DNA of 7,997 bases from NCBI GenBank assembly GCA_937138275.1, contig CAKZOY010000173.1:1-7997 (forward strand). The letters run 5' to 3'. This document shows positions 1-6,199 of this stretch, one piece after another. The notes beneath the pieces were generated by a model. That model was given only the letters and a program-made list of their open reading frames with translations, had not been told where the DNA came from and ran no database searches. Position numbers and translations under genes: made by a program. This DNA comes from an uncultured Chloroflexota bacterium. GTDB taxonomy: Bacteria > Chloroflexota > Anaerolineae > B4-G1 > DUEL01. Within the stretch, counting starts at the first letter, position 1. Each line of letters starts with the position of its first letter.

Positions 1-89
1 AGGGTCAGGGCGCGCAGGACCGTCTGGGAACTGGTTGTCCATTTTTCTGCGGAATCCTCCGGGGTCTCCCGGCCGGATAGGTTTGTCAT
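1..89 (-). CDS. 5' end of a minus-strand gene, product unknown (possibly IclR-type regulator)
   Basis: Reading the minus strand from ATG at 89 gives 29 open codons to the window edge, beginning MTNLSGRETPEDSAEKW and ending SSQTVLRALTL. An AGGAGA ribosome binding site (plus positions 95-100) sits 5-6 nt before the ATG, and a perfect consensus promoter lies upstream at 210-238, so the start is well supported although only a fragment is visible. The ending SQTVLRALTL resembles the beginning of the winged-helix domain of IclR-family regulators, which often opens with a 'S-V-x-R-A-L-x-L-L' pattern. That is a resemblance over ten residues only and is not a firm assignment. Most of the gene lies outside the window. 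Confidence 0.5.
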   Translation of the reverse strand, partial: MTNLSGRETPEDSAEKWTTSSQTVLRALT

Positions 90-209
90 CGGGGTCTCCT
101 GAAGGGGTGAAATTGCCGACCTTACTCAAGCCGGGCGGCAGGTGAACAGTTGCTCGCGTCCATCAGGGCTTTTAGTCCCATTTTTTGGGAATGAATCTTA
201 CTATATGAG

Positions 210-238
210 ATTATACACCAGAAAGGGGTTTTTGTCAA
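210..238 (-). promoter_or_regulatory. Consensus sigma-70-type promoter for the left-edge gene
   Basis: On the minus strand TTGACA (plus 233-238) and TATAAT (plus 210-215) are separated by exactly 17 nt, so both hexamers match the sigma-70/SigA consensus perfectly. The predicted transcription start is near 203, giving a leader of about 113 nt before the ATG at 89. The surrounding AT-rich patch (roughly 180-240) stands out from the GC-rich background. The leader can form a weak TGCCG/CGGCA stem around 112-138. I could not match it to a known riboswitch or T-box. Confidence 0.85.
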
Positions 239-317
239 CTCTGCGATGGGGGGTGCATTTCAGTTCTGTGGTGCGGCAAAGCCGCCGTGATGAAAAAAAT
301 TTTCTTCTGCTCTTCGC

Positions 318-343
318 GGGGCAGAGAGGCTACTCTCTTCCCC
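318..343. repeat. Imperfect inverted repeat (hairpin)
   Basis: GGGG-C-AGAGAG, a GCTA loop, then CTCTCT-T-CCCC forms a stem of 4 plus 6 base pairs interrupted by one C/T mismatch. On the minus strand it is followed, about 16 nt later, by a run of seven T. That is too far for a normal intrinsic terminator, so it may be a structured 3' untranslated segment. Its function is unknown. Confidence 0.5.
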
Positions 344-394
344 ATGTTCGGGCAGTTTGCGCCCCAAAGGCCAAAGTTCGGGGGATTTTTGTAT

Positions 395-437
395 AGGTTT
401 TGGCGCTGGCGGCCGAAGGCCGCCAGCGCCAAAACCT
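395..437 (-). terminator. 20-bp perfect inverted repeat, UUCG-capped on the minus strand
   Basis: The left arm (395-414) and right arm (418-437) are perfectly complementary over 20 bp with a central GAA. Read on the minus strand the apex is C-UUCG-G, the very stable UUCG tetraloop, on a stem of 19 bp. It starts about 20 nt past the stop codon of the protease gene, so it is placed as the terminator or 3' stabiliser of that transcript. The minus-strand 3' flank lacks a clear U-run, whereas the plus strand has ATTTTT just after the stem (440-445). Orientation is therefore inferred mainly from gene context and the tetraloop. A cruciform or protein-binding palindrome is the alternative. Confidence 0.7.
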
Positions 438-457
438 GTAATTTTTCTCTGTTCAGC

Positions 458-2188
458 CTACCGAACATCCATGCGCTGCAGGGCCCATACCTGGAGATGG
501 GGGCCGTCGGTGGTCACCCAGGCCCGCGCGGTCGTTCCGTCCAGTTCCACCCGCTGTACCTCGGCGCCCTGAGCGGATACCGCGCGCGCAATCGCCAGAT
601 AGTCCGCCGCAGGGGATGCGGTGAAATCCCCTTCCAGCGCCCGCTCCGCGCCAGACACCAGGTCGGCGGCCCGGTCCAGCGCCCCGCGGCGGAGGGCGTC
701 CTGGGCGGATGCCAGCATCGTCTCTATCGCCACAGCGCGCGGGTCGCGCGGACGACGGAGAAAGTCGGCGACAATCCCGCGGTCCATTGCCTCCACCGGG
801 TCGGGCAGCCACCCGCTCAAAAAATAGGCCTGTGGGTCATACGCCTGCTGGTAACGGCGGACGGCGTCAAAGATGCGGATGGTCAGGTCCAGGTCCTGCA
901 CCTCATCGTCTGATGGATTCTGGAGGGTCAGCCACAAACGGAAAGACCGTTCCGTTTCTTCCAGCCCCACCCCGAATCGGCCGCGCAGCGCGGCGTCCAG
1001 CACATCGGCGGGAGAAGGGCTCGCCTCCAGCCCACCGGATTCTTTGTAGAAGGCCAGAAACTCTTCCCAGCCGTAGGTCTCCACCAGATAACCGACGAAA
1101 GCCGCGGCCTCCAGATATCCGATCTCGTGCTGATGGTGGTAGAAATTCTCCATCAGTTGGGGTAGTGGGATGTATTTGCCCATGCGAAGCAGCGCCCCAG
1201 CCCGTCGGGGGATGTTCTCCGGTTTGTAGTGACCCCCCGCCACCCACGTCGCCAGCCCCTCCCGCAACATGGAGGGCGTCGTAAAACCGGTCAGGCTGGC
1301 ATCCAGGACATGCGCGGCTTCATGGCGAAGGACCATCTCCAGGTCCGCTCCGGCGTAGTGACGGTCCAGGTAGGAGATAACTACTCCCTCGCGGGCGTAC
1401 CCCCCATGCCCCAACACCCGTCCGATCAGGTAGACCTGAAGCGGCGATACCAGACGGGTGCCCAGTTGCGCCTCTGTGCCGGCAACGGCCCGATTCGCAG
1501 ATGCAACGATGGTCGGGAGGTCCCGCTCCGCGGCGGTGTGGGTTATGTAATGGATCACACAGCAATCGCTGGTCGTGAAAGCCCAGGTGGCCGCGGCTTC
1601 TGTCGTCGGGCGGGCGGCGGCAGAGAGAAACCGAACGGTCAGGGTGACGACGTTGTTGGTCGGGTCTTCGTCTCCGGCCTGGATGCGGTCGTCGGGGTCC
1701 AGGTGAACAATGACGGTCTCCCGTCCATCGGCGGTGCTCGTATCCCACACCCAGGTCAGGCGGGCGCGGGGCACCCCGTCAAAGGCCGGATATCCCAGCG
1801 TCCCCTCGGCAATCGCCTCCGGCTCTACCCCGTCCTGCCGGTAAATCCGTACCCCCACATCTCCGAGCGGGATCGCGCCCAGGTTGCGCGGGGTGACGTC
1901 AAAGGAGAGGACATCTCCCCGATAGTAGAGGTGCGGGCCACCGAGGCCGGAGACGGGCAACGGATAGATGGTCACGTCGGCAGGAGTCAGGTGCAGGTCG
2001 CGGGGGGACGACGTGGGCGAGGGGACGGGTGTCTTCGGGAGCGACGGGCAAAGCGCGGTGCAGTCCAGAAGCGAAAGGAGAACCGCGGCGAGGACAAACA
2101 GTCGCGGCAGAGGGAGATGCAGAGGCTTCCGGGTCAATGCGGGCGGTATGCGAACGGTCATCGTACGCTCGGTTTCCGGGACTTTCAT
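458..2188 (-). CDS. Exported CARDB-like / peptidase MA-like zinc metalloprotease
   Basis: The 576-residue protein has a basic N-terminus and one hydrophobic segment (about residues 28-42, FVLAAVLLSLL), then a Pro/Ser/Thr linker (49-63). Residues about 65-187 form a beta-rich domain with CARDB-like features: DVTPRNLG, then DPDDRIQAGDEDPTNN near its end. The following domain contains HEAAH at 289-293 (HExxH, two zinc-ligand histidines plus the catalytic Glu) and REGLATW at 309-315, whose Glu310 fits the third ligand of a gluzincin, as in the peptidase MA family. The C-terminal 150 residues look helical, then beta. The protein is probably secreted or anchored with the protease domain outside. 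Cysteines at 43 and 47 follow the hydrophobic stretch, but Asp and Leu at position -1 do not make a normal lipobox. ATG at 2188 lies only a few nucleotides from the predicted transcription start, which would make the gene leaderless. ATG at 2161 (residue 10) is the alternative start. The substrate cannot be told. Confidence 0.85.
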   Translation of the reverse strand: MKVPETERTMTVRIPPALTRKPLHLPLPRLFVLAAVLLSLLDCTALCPSLPKTPVPSPTSSPRDLHLTPADVTIYPLPVSGLGGPHLYYRGDVLSFDVTPRNLGAIPLGDVGVRIYRQDGVEPEAIAEGTLGYPAFDGVPRARLTWVWDTSTADGRETVIVHLDPDDRIQAGDEDPTNNVVTLTVRFLSAAARPTTEAAATWAFTTSDCCVIHYITHTAAERDLPTIVASANRAVAGTEAQLGTRLVSPLQVYLIGRVLGHGGYAREGVVISYLDRHYAGADLEMVLRHEAAHVLDASLTGFTTPSMLREGLATWVAGGHYKPENIPRRAGALLRMGKYIPLPQLMENFYHHQHEIGYLEAAAFVGYLVETYGWEEFLAFYKESGGLEASPSPADVLDAALRGRFGVGLEETERSFRLWLTLQNPSDDEVQDLDLTIRIFDAVRRYQQAYDPQAYFLSGWLPDPVEAMDRGIVADFLRRPRDPRAVAIETMLASAQDALRRGALDRAADLVSGAERALEGDFTASPAADYLAIARAVSAQGAEVQRVELDGTTARAWVTTDGPHLQVWALQRMDVR

Positions 2189-2196
2189 CCGGAGAT

Positions 2197-2211
2197 ATTA
2201 TACCACAAGGA
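2197..2211 (-). promoter_or_regulatory. Extended -10 promoter of the protease gene
   Basis: The minus strand carries TGGTATAAT, an extended -10 (TGn plus perfect TATAAT at plus 2197-2202). No good TTGACA-like box lies 16-18 nt upstream, as expected for an extended -10 promoter. The predicted start of transcription, near 2190, is almost on the ATG at 2188, so the mRNA would be leaderless or use the ATG at 2161. Confidence 0.65.
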
Positions 2212-2247
2212 TAACCGTTCATCGCCCGACGAAGAATCCCGCAGGAC

Positions 2248-2276
2248 TTGACATTTCCCGAAAACTGTGCTATAAT
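2248..2276 (+). promoter_or_regulatory. Consensus promoter of the GntR-ABC operon
   Basis: TTGACA (2248-2253), a 17-nt spacer and TATAAT (2271-2276) match the sigma-70-type consensus perfectly. The transcription start is expected near 2283, inside the tandem repeat that follows, and about 27 nt before the GntR start codon. A promoter this strong followed by a likely operator fits an operon that is held off by its own repressor. Confidence 0.88.
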
Positions 2277-2281
2277 CATAA

Positions 2282-2311
2282 TGCATTAGTTCAATAGTGC
2301 ATTAGTTCAAT
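2282..2311 (+). promoter_or_regulatory. Tandem 14-bp repeat, candidate GntR operator
   Basis: TGCATTAGTTCAAT occurs twice, at 2282-2295 and 2298-2311, with a 2-bp spacer (16-bp period). The first copy plus the start of the second makes an imperfect 20-bp dyad, TGCAtTA-N6-TAgTGCA (2282-2301), the symmetry expected for a dimeric GntR-family repressor. The repeats cover the predicted transcription start and the second copy ends on the first two bases of the GntR ATG. Binding there would block initiation of the operon. The assignment to GntR is inference from position and symmetry. Confidence 0.65.
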
Positions 2312-2726
2312 GAGATTGCAATTAGAACCGGAGAGCCATATTCCCATCTACGTCCAGATTGAGGAGCAGATCCGGGCGCTGGTCGCCGCGGGGCGACTTC
2401 GCCCCGGCGACCAGTTGCCCACCATCCGGCAACTGGCCGTAGACCTGGGAGTGAACTATAATACGGTTGCCCGGGCGTATCTGGAACTGGAGCGGGCCGG
2501 GGTGATCACCACCCAACGCGGGCGCGGCACCTTTGTGGCCGGCGCGCCAGACGAGACCCAACTGGCCCAACTCCGCCAGGAGAAACTGCGGGCGCTGCTG
2601 GGGGCCTCTATTGATGAGGCGTTTCGTCTGGGGTACACGCCCGACGAAATCGCCGAGGTTTTCCAGAGCGAACTGGCGGCGCGGTCTGAGGGAAGGCAGA
2701 ACAATGGTACCGGTCATAGAAGTTGA
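2310..2726 (+). CDS. GntR-family regulator, YtrA type
   Basis: This is a 138-residue transcription factor with an N-terminal winged helix. It has IPIYVQIEEQIRALV at 11-25, the PGDQLPTIRQLAVDLGVNYN core and recognition region at about 32-51, the helix NTVARAYLELERAGVI at 51-66, and the wing QRGRGTFVAG at 69-78. The short helical tail (about 80-125) without an effector-binding domain is typical of the YtrA subfamily, which usually represses the ABC transporter operon it belongs to. The ATG at 2310 gives the usual family N-terminus, but no Shine-Dalgarno sequence precedes it. Its 3' end overlaps the ATPase gene by 23 nt, indicating translational coupling. The ligand or signal is unknown; cell-envelope stress or antibiotics are common for the family. 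Confidence 0.93.
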   Translation: MRLQLEPESHIPIYVQIEEQIRALVAAGRLRPGDQLPTIRQLAVDLGVNYNTVARAYLELERAGVITTQRGRGTFVAGAPDETQLAQLRQEKLRALLGASIDEAFRLGYTPDEIAEVFQSELAARSEGRQNNGTGHRS

Positions 2727-3642
2727 AGCGCTGACCCGTTCTTTCGGCCCGATTCGGGCTGTGGACGGCGTCACTTTTCAGGTCTACGAAGGGGAGGTCT
2801 TCGGCCTGCTGGGCCCCAACGGCGCCGGGAAGACGACGACGGTGCGCCTGCTCAACGGCGTCCTGAAGGCGTCGGGGGGGCGGGCGCGCGTGCTGGGCAT
2901 AGACCCCGCGGCCGACGGATGCGCCCTCCGCCGCCGGACGGGAGTGCTCACCGAGACCCCGTCTCTCTACGAGCGGCTGACGGCGCGCGAGAATCTGCTC
3001 CTCTTCGGGGCACTCTACGGTATCCCCGAAGCGGACCTCCCGCGCCGGGTGGACCGGATGCTGGAATGGTTTGAACTGGCCGAGCGGGCGGAGGATCGGG
3101 TGGGGAATTTCAGCAAGGGGATGAAGCAGCGACTGGCCCTGGCCCGGGCGCTCCTGCACGAGCCGCCGCTCCTGTTTCTGGATGAGCCGACGGCCGGGTT
3201 GGACCCCGAAGCGGCCCGCCAGGTGACGGACCTCATCCGGCAACTCAGCCATCAGGAGGGACGGACGGTCTTCCTGTGCACTCACAACCTGCCCGAGGCG
3301 CAGCATCTCTGCGACCGGGTGGCGGTAATGGACCGGGGCCGTCTTCTGGCTATCGGGACGCTGGAGGAACTCTCGCGCTCCCTCTGGGGCGGATTTCAGG
3401 TGGAGGTGGACTTCCTGGAACCGCCTGCCGTGCCGGTCGCCGACGCGCTCCGTCTCCTGCCCGATGTGACCGACGTCCGGAGCGAACCACTCCGCCTGAC
3501 GGTGCGGGTGACCGGCGAGGCGACGATCCCGGCCGTCGTGGAGGCCCTGGTCCGGCAGGGGGCGCGGATTCTGCGGGTGAGCCCGCGCCAGCCGTCGCTG
3601 GAGGAGATTTACTTTGAGATCCGCAAGGAGGCCCAACCGTGA
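2704..3642 (+). CDS. ABC transporter ATP-binding protein
   Basis: This 312-residue nucleotide-binding subunit has all the ATPase motifs: Walker A GPNGAGKTT (37-45), signature FSKGMKQRL (136-144), Walker B LLFLDEP with D-loop GLD (156-167) and the H-loop TH (193-194). The Q-loop region reads GVLTETPSLY, with no Gln. This resembles the Glu-containing variants common in ABC-2-type exporters. Residues about 225-305 form an extra C-terminal domain like DUF4162, also typical of ABC-2 exporters, ending SLEEIYFEI. The ATG at 2704 lies inside the end of the GntR gene, preceded by a GGGAAGG-like ribosome binding site. The same frame is open further upstream (to 2533), but that part is the GntR gene in another frame. 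The protein should energise export through the adjacent permease. The substrate cannot be inferred. Confidence 0.95.
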   Translation: MVPVIEVEALTRSFGPIRAVDGVTFQVYEGEVFGLLGPNGAGKTTTVRLLNGVLKASGGRARVLGIDPAADGCALRRRTGVLTETPSLYERLTARENLLLFGALYGIPEADLPRRVDRMLEWFELAERAEDRVGNFSKGMKQRLALARALLHEPPLLFLDEPTAGLDPEAARQVTDLIRQLSHQEGRTVFLCTHNLPEAQHLCDRVAVMDRGRLLAIGTLEELSRSLWGGFQVEVDFLEPPAVPVADALRLLPDVTDVRSEPLRLTVRVTGEATIPAVVEALVRQGARILRVSPRQPSLEEIYFEIRKEAQP

Positions 3643-4475
3643 ACGGGCGCACTCTGCTGACGATCGCCGTCAAAGACCTCAAGGAGGTCCGCCAGAATCG
3701 GGCGGCCTGGATTCCGGCGCTGGTCGTCCCGCTGGTGGTCGTCGTCCTTCTGCCGGTGGGCCTCATTCTGATCCCGGGCCTCTTTCGCGCCACGACGATT
3801 TCCATGACGCCACTATCGGCGGATTCGGGGCCTATTGGGATGATGCGGGAGCGCGTTCCCGCCCTGGATCGGGCGCTGGTCGGGCTGGACGAGTACCAGA
3901 CCTGGGTGGTGTTGATGACCGGGTATCTCCTGGCGCCTTTTCTCCTCATCTTCCCGCTGATGTTCTCCACCATCGTAGCGTCCGAGTCGTTTGTGGGGGA
4001 GAAGGAGCGGAAGACGCTGGAGGCGCTGGTCTACACCCCGGCCTCGGACGGGGAACTTTTCCTGGGCAAGGCGCTGGCGGCGTTTGTTCCGGCCGTACTG
4101 CTGACCTGGACCAGTTTTCTGGTCTACGGTGTAGCGGTCAACGCGGCGGGCTGGCGGGTGATGGGGCGGATATGGTTCCCGCCCGCTTCCTGGTGGCCGC
4201 TGATGCTGTGGGTGGCGCCGGCCTTCGCCGCGCTGGGGGTGGCGGTGACGGTGCTCATCTCCACCCGTGTGCGCACCTTTATGGAGGCCTATCAGATCAG
4301 CGGGTCGCTGGTCCTTCTGGTGCTGATGCTGGTGCTGGGGCAGGTCACCGGGGTTCTCTACCTCAGCGCGGGGATGGCGCTGAGCGTCGGTCTGGCGCTG
4401 TGGCTGGTGGACGCGCTGCTCCTGTACTTTGGCATCCGGACTTTCCGGCGCGAGGCGTTGCTGGTGGGGGGATGA
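3639..4475 (+). CDS. ABC-2 type transporter permease
   Basis: This 278-residue integral membrane protein has about six hydrophobic segments, near 25-48, 90-114, 144-168, 185-208, 219-240 and 244-266. The cytoplasmic stretch ESFVGEKERKTLEAL...TPASDGELFLGK (116-144) is the conserved ABC-2 permease signature, in the loop that couples to the ATPase. It starts with GTG at 3639, overlapping the ATPase stop by 4 nt, and AAGGAGG lies 8-14 nt upstream, so the pair is translationally coupled. It is probably the membrane half of a homodimeric exporter with the preceding ATPase, since only one permease gene is present. This is the last gene of the GntR operon. Confidence 0.93.
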   Translation: MNGRTLLTIAVKDLKEVRQNRAAWIPALVVPLVVVVLLPVGLILIPGLFRATTISMTPLSADSGPIGMMRERVPALDRALVGLDEYQTWVVLMTGYLLAPFLLIFPLMFSTIVASESFVGEKERKTLEALVYTPASDGELFLGKALAAFVPAVLLTWTSFLVYGVAVNAAGWRVMGRIWFPPASWWPLMLWVAPAFAALGVAVTVLISTRVRTFMEAYQISGSLVLLVLMLVLGQVTGVLYLSAGMALSVGLALWLVDALLLYFGIRTFRREALLVGG

Positions 4476-4496
4476 ATGGGTTGCTTTCGGACCCCG

Positions 4497-4523
4497 CTGC
4501 GTCCTCTGCGCCTGCGATAAAAA
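4497..4523. repeat. Short-period CTCTGCG-type intergenic repeat (degenerate copy)
   Basis: Between the permease and SPFH genes there are about three units built on CTGCG/CTCTGCG, running into a short A-run (ATAAAAA). The pattern is like the better copy at 6141-6177 in front of the YhfC gene. Such C/T/G-rich near-10-nt-period phrases recur in intergenic DNA of many bacteria, from general memory. Function is unknown. Confidence 0.4.
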
Positions 4524-4530
4524 GTTGAGC

Positions 4531-4556
4531 GCCGGGGAAGGCGAGTTCTCCCCGGC
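4531..4556 (+). promoter_or_regulatory. Stem-loop in the leader of the SPFH gene
   Basis: GCCGGGGA (4531-4538) and TCCCCGGC (4549-4556) pair perfectly over 8 bp around a 10-nt loop. It lies 17 nt before the ribosome binding site of the SPFH gene and about 55 nt after the permease stop. There is no U-run after it, so it is not a standard intrinsic terminator. It may be a 5' leader structure or an mRNA-processing boundary between the two transcription units. Confidence 0.55.
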
Positions 4557-4586
4557 AAGGACCATCATCTCTTAAGGAGGAAAACC

Positions 4587-5600
4587 ATGGACGCAGTTCC
4601 GGCAACTCGTTCCCGACGGGAAGGGCAACTGTCCCGCGCGGGAGAGCGTCGCGAGGCCGCGGCCCTCAAGGGCTTCAGCGGCCTTTCCCTGGCTATCTAT
4701 CTGCTTCTGATGACCATCTCCATCGTCCTGGCTATCATCCTGGGTTCCGCAGGTGTCCCGGATGGATGGATTGCCGGGCAACTGATCGCACTGAATCTGG
4801 TCGGCTTATACATCCTCTTCGCCCTGCGCGTCGCCAACCAGTGGGAGAAGGCCATCGTCCTGCGGCTGGGCCGCTACCGGGGGCTGAAGGGGCCCGGCCC
4901 CTTCTGGCTCATCCCCATCGTGGATACCATCCCGGCGATGGTGGACCACCGGGTGATGGTCACTCCCTTCACCGCGGAGCGGACGCTGACGAAGGACTCC
5001 GTCCCGGTGAACGTGGACGCGGTGCTCTTCTGGGTGGTTTGGGATGCGGAGAAGGCGGTGCTGGAGGTGGAGGATTACCGCACGGCCATCGCCTGGGCGG
5101 CGCAGACGGCGCTGCGGGAGATCATCGGGCAGATGGACCTGGCCAGCATTCTGGTGGGGCGGGCGGCGATGGACGCCGAACTCCAGCGCATCATTGACGA
5201 ACGGACGACCCCCTGGGGGATCACCGTCCAGTCGGTGGAGATTCGGGACATCGTGATCCCGGAGGGGCTGGAGGACGCGATGAGCCGTCAGGCGCAGGCG
5301 GAGCGAGAGCGCCAGGCGCGGGTCATCCTGGGCGAGAGCGAGAAGCAGATCGCCGCGTCCTTCGCCGAGGCCGCGCAGGCCTACCGGGATAACCCGACCG
5401 CGCTGCACCTGCGGGCGATGAACATGCTTTTTGAGGGGCTGAAAGAGAAGGGCGCCCTCATCATCGTCCCGTCCAGCGCGGTGGATACGATGAACCTGGG
5501 CGGACTGATGGGAATGGTCTCCCTGGCCGGATCGCTCCAGTCGCAGATGATGGGTCCGGCCCAATCCGCCGCTCCCCAGGAGGGTCAGAATGTCCCCTGA
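4587..5600 (+). CDS. SPFH/Band 7 (stomatin/slipin-type) membrane protein
   Basis: This 337-residue protein has two N-terminal hydrophobic segments (about 34-53 and 60-82) followed by a complete SPFH domain. Recognisable slipin features are RLGRYRGLKGPGPFWLIP (93-110), KDSVPVNVDAVLFW (136-149), REIIGQMDLASIL (177-189) and WGITVQSVEIRDIVIPEGL (210-228). A charged helix rich in Glu, Arg and Gln (about 229-265) drives oligomerisation in this family. NPTALHLRAMNMLFEG and LIIVPSSAVDT follow as the usual slipin C-terminus. SPFH proteins form large ring or cage assemblies on the membrane and organise membrane domains or regulate proteases. The strong AAGGAGG (4574-4580) 6 nt before the ATG fixes the start. 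The NfeD partner often encoded beside slipins is absent here. Instead a small protein overlaps its end. Confidence 0.95.
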   Translation: MDAVPATRSRREGQLSRAGERREAAALKGFSGLSLAIYLLLMTISIVLAIILGSAGVPDGWIAGQLIALNLVGLYILFALRVANQWEKAIVLRLGRYRGLKGPGPFWLIPIVDTIPAMVDHRVMVTPFTAERTLTKDSVPVNVDAVLFWVVWDAEKAVLEVEDYRTAIAWAAQTALREIIGQMDLASILVGRAAMDAELQRIIDERTTPWGITVQSVEIRDIVIPEGLEDAMSRQAQAERERQARVILGESEKQIAASFAEAAQAYRDNPTALHLRAMNMLFEGLKEKGALIIVPSSAVDTMNLGGLMGMVSLAGSLQSQMMGPAQSAAPQEGQNVP

Positions 5601-6093
5601 AACGGTCGCCGTGGATCAAATAGAGGTCATCCCGTCGGGATTCCTCTCGGTTCAGTACGAATTCCAGTCGCCTGCGGGGGTGCTGGGTGTGCTGAGCGTG
5701 CCCGCGTTTCGGCAGGATAACACCTTCCGCGACGCCGACGGTCTGGAATGGCAGATGCGGCGCAGGGGATGGTGGCGCGTCCGGTACGAGATGGGGGCGG
5801 AGGAGGGGCTGGTAGCCATCGCCCGACCGCGCGGGTTCTGGCAGACGGCGCTGGAAGTCGCCTTCCGGAATCGGGCCTACCTTCTGGAACCGATCAGCAA
5901 ATGGTCGGATAAGTGGCGACTGTCGGAGGCAGCGGGTGTCCCCCTGTTGGAGATACGGCGGCGGGGAGCGCTCCGCCAGGGGCTCATTGTGGAGGTGCTG
6001 GGGCCGGTGGAGGTGGAACTCATTGCGTTCGCCGTCTATCTGGTGCTGACCCGCTGGCAGGAGCACGCTGCGGCGGCCGCGGCCGGCGCGTGA
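5590..6093 (+). CDS. Hypothetical protein, possible tubby/LURP-one/scramblase-like fold
   Basis: The ATG overlaps the end of the SPFH gene by 11 nt, with AGGAGGG (5578-5584) inside the upstream gene, so the two are translationally coupled and probably work together. The 167-residue product has no signal peptide. It is an alternation of short beta strands with aromatic and basic residues (LEWQMRRRGWWRVRYEM at 52-68, AYLLEPISKWSDKWRL at 96-111). One hydrophobic C-terminal helix follows (VELIAFAVYLVLTRW, 142-156) and then an alanine tail. A beta barrel wrapped around a hydrophobic C-terminal helix is the plan of the tubby/LURP-one/phospholipid scramblase fold, and the order of elements here fits that. 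This is a fold guess from pattern, not a recognised family. The C-terminal helix could instead be a membrane anchor. Confidence 0.85.
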   Translation: MSPETVAVDQIEVIPSGFLSVQYEFQSPAGVLGVLSVPAFRQDNTFRDADGLEWQMRRRGWWRVRYEMGAEEGLVAIARPRGFWQTALEVAFRNRAYLLEPISKWSDKWRLSEAAGVPLLEIRRRGALRQGLIVEVLGPVEVELIAFAVYLVLTRWQEHAAAAAAGA

Positions 6094-6140
6094 TCGCGCG
6101 GCGGTTTTAGAAAACCCGAAGGCCATAGAGGACTTGCTGA

Positions 6141-6177
6141 TTTTTCTCTGCGTTTCTCTGTGCCTCTGTGGTTTAAA
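6141..6177. repeat. Short-period CTCTG intergenic repeat
   Basis: Three near-10-nt units begin CTCTGCG, CTCTGTG and CTGTGG, preceded by a T-run and followed by TTTAAA. On the other strand this reads as a CACAGAG-type phrase. It forms most of the gap between the 5590 gene and the ribosome binding site of the YhfC gene. The run is open in one plus frame, giving a spurious Cys/Leu/Ser-rich extension of the YhfC protein. The same type of element, more degraded, is at 4497-4523. Function is unknown. Confidence 0.55.
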
Positions 6178-6199
6178 CAAATTTATTCCAGGAGGAAAC

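Larger units (their letters stand above)
216..457. other. Non-coding region with several hairpins
   Basis: No convincing gene is visible between the promoter of the left-edge gene and the end of the protease gene; open frames here are low-complexity shadows without ribosome binding sites. It holds a small GCGGC-AAA-GCCGC hairpin (273-285) followed by an A-run (293-299), a longer imperfect hairpin at 318-343, and the large terminator-like inverted repeat at 395-437. Both flanking genes are on the minus strand, so this is the 3' region of the protease gene and the promoter region of the left-edge gene. A small RNA is possible but not supported by a promoter I can see. Confidence 0.5.

Noticed and set aside
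2060..2075. Lipoprotein signal (lipobox) in the protease gene
   Set aside because: Cysteines 43 and 47 follow the hydrophobic segment, but the residues before them (Asp, Leu) do not fit the lipobox, so the anchor type is left open.
1229..2251. Long open frame on the plus strand (340 codons)
   Set aside because: It lies antisense to the protease gene, has no ribosome binding site or recognisable domain, and its Gly/Arg-rich composition is what GC-rich antisense frames give.
2533..2703. N-terminal extension of the ABC ATPase
   Set aside because: This part overlaps the GntR gene in another frame, and the ATPase fold begins normally just after ATG 2704.
2608..3636. Long open frame on the minus strand (342 codons) over the ATPase gene
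   Set aside because: It is fully antisense to an unmistakable ABC ATPase, with no motif of its own.
6134..6199. N-terminal extension of the YhfC-family protein
   Set aside because: It is the intergenic CTCTG repeat read as protein (Cys/Leu/Ser-rich). A strong ribosome binding site serves ATG 6200.
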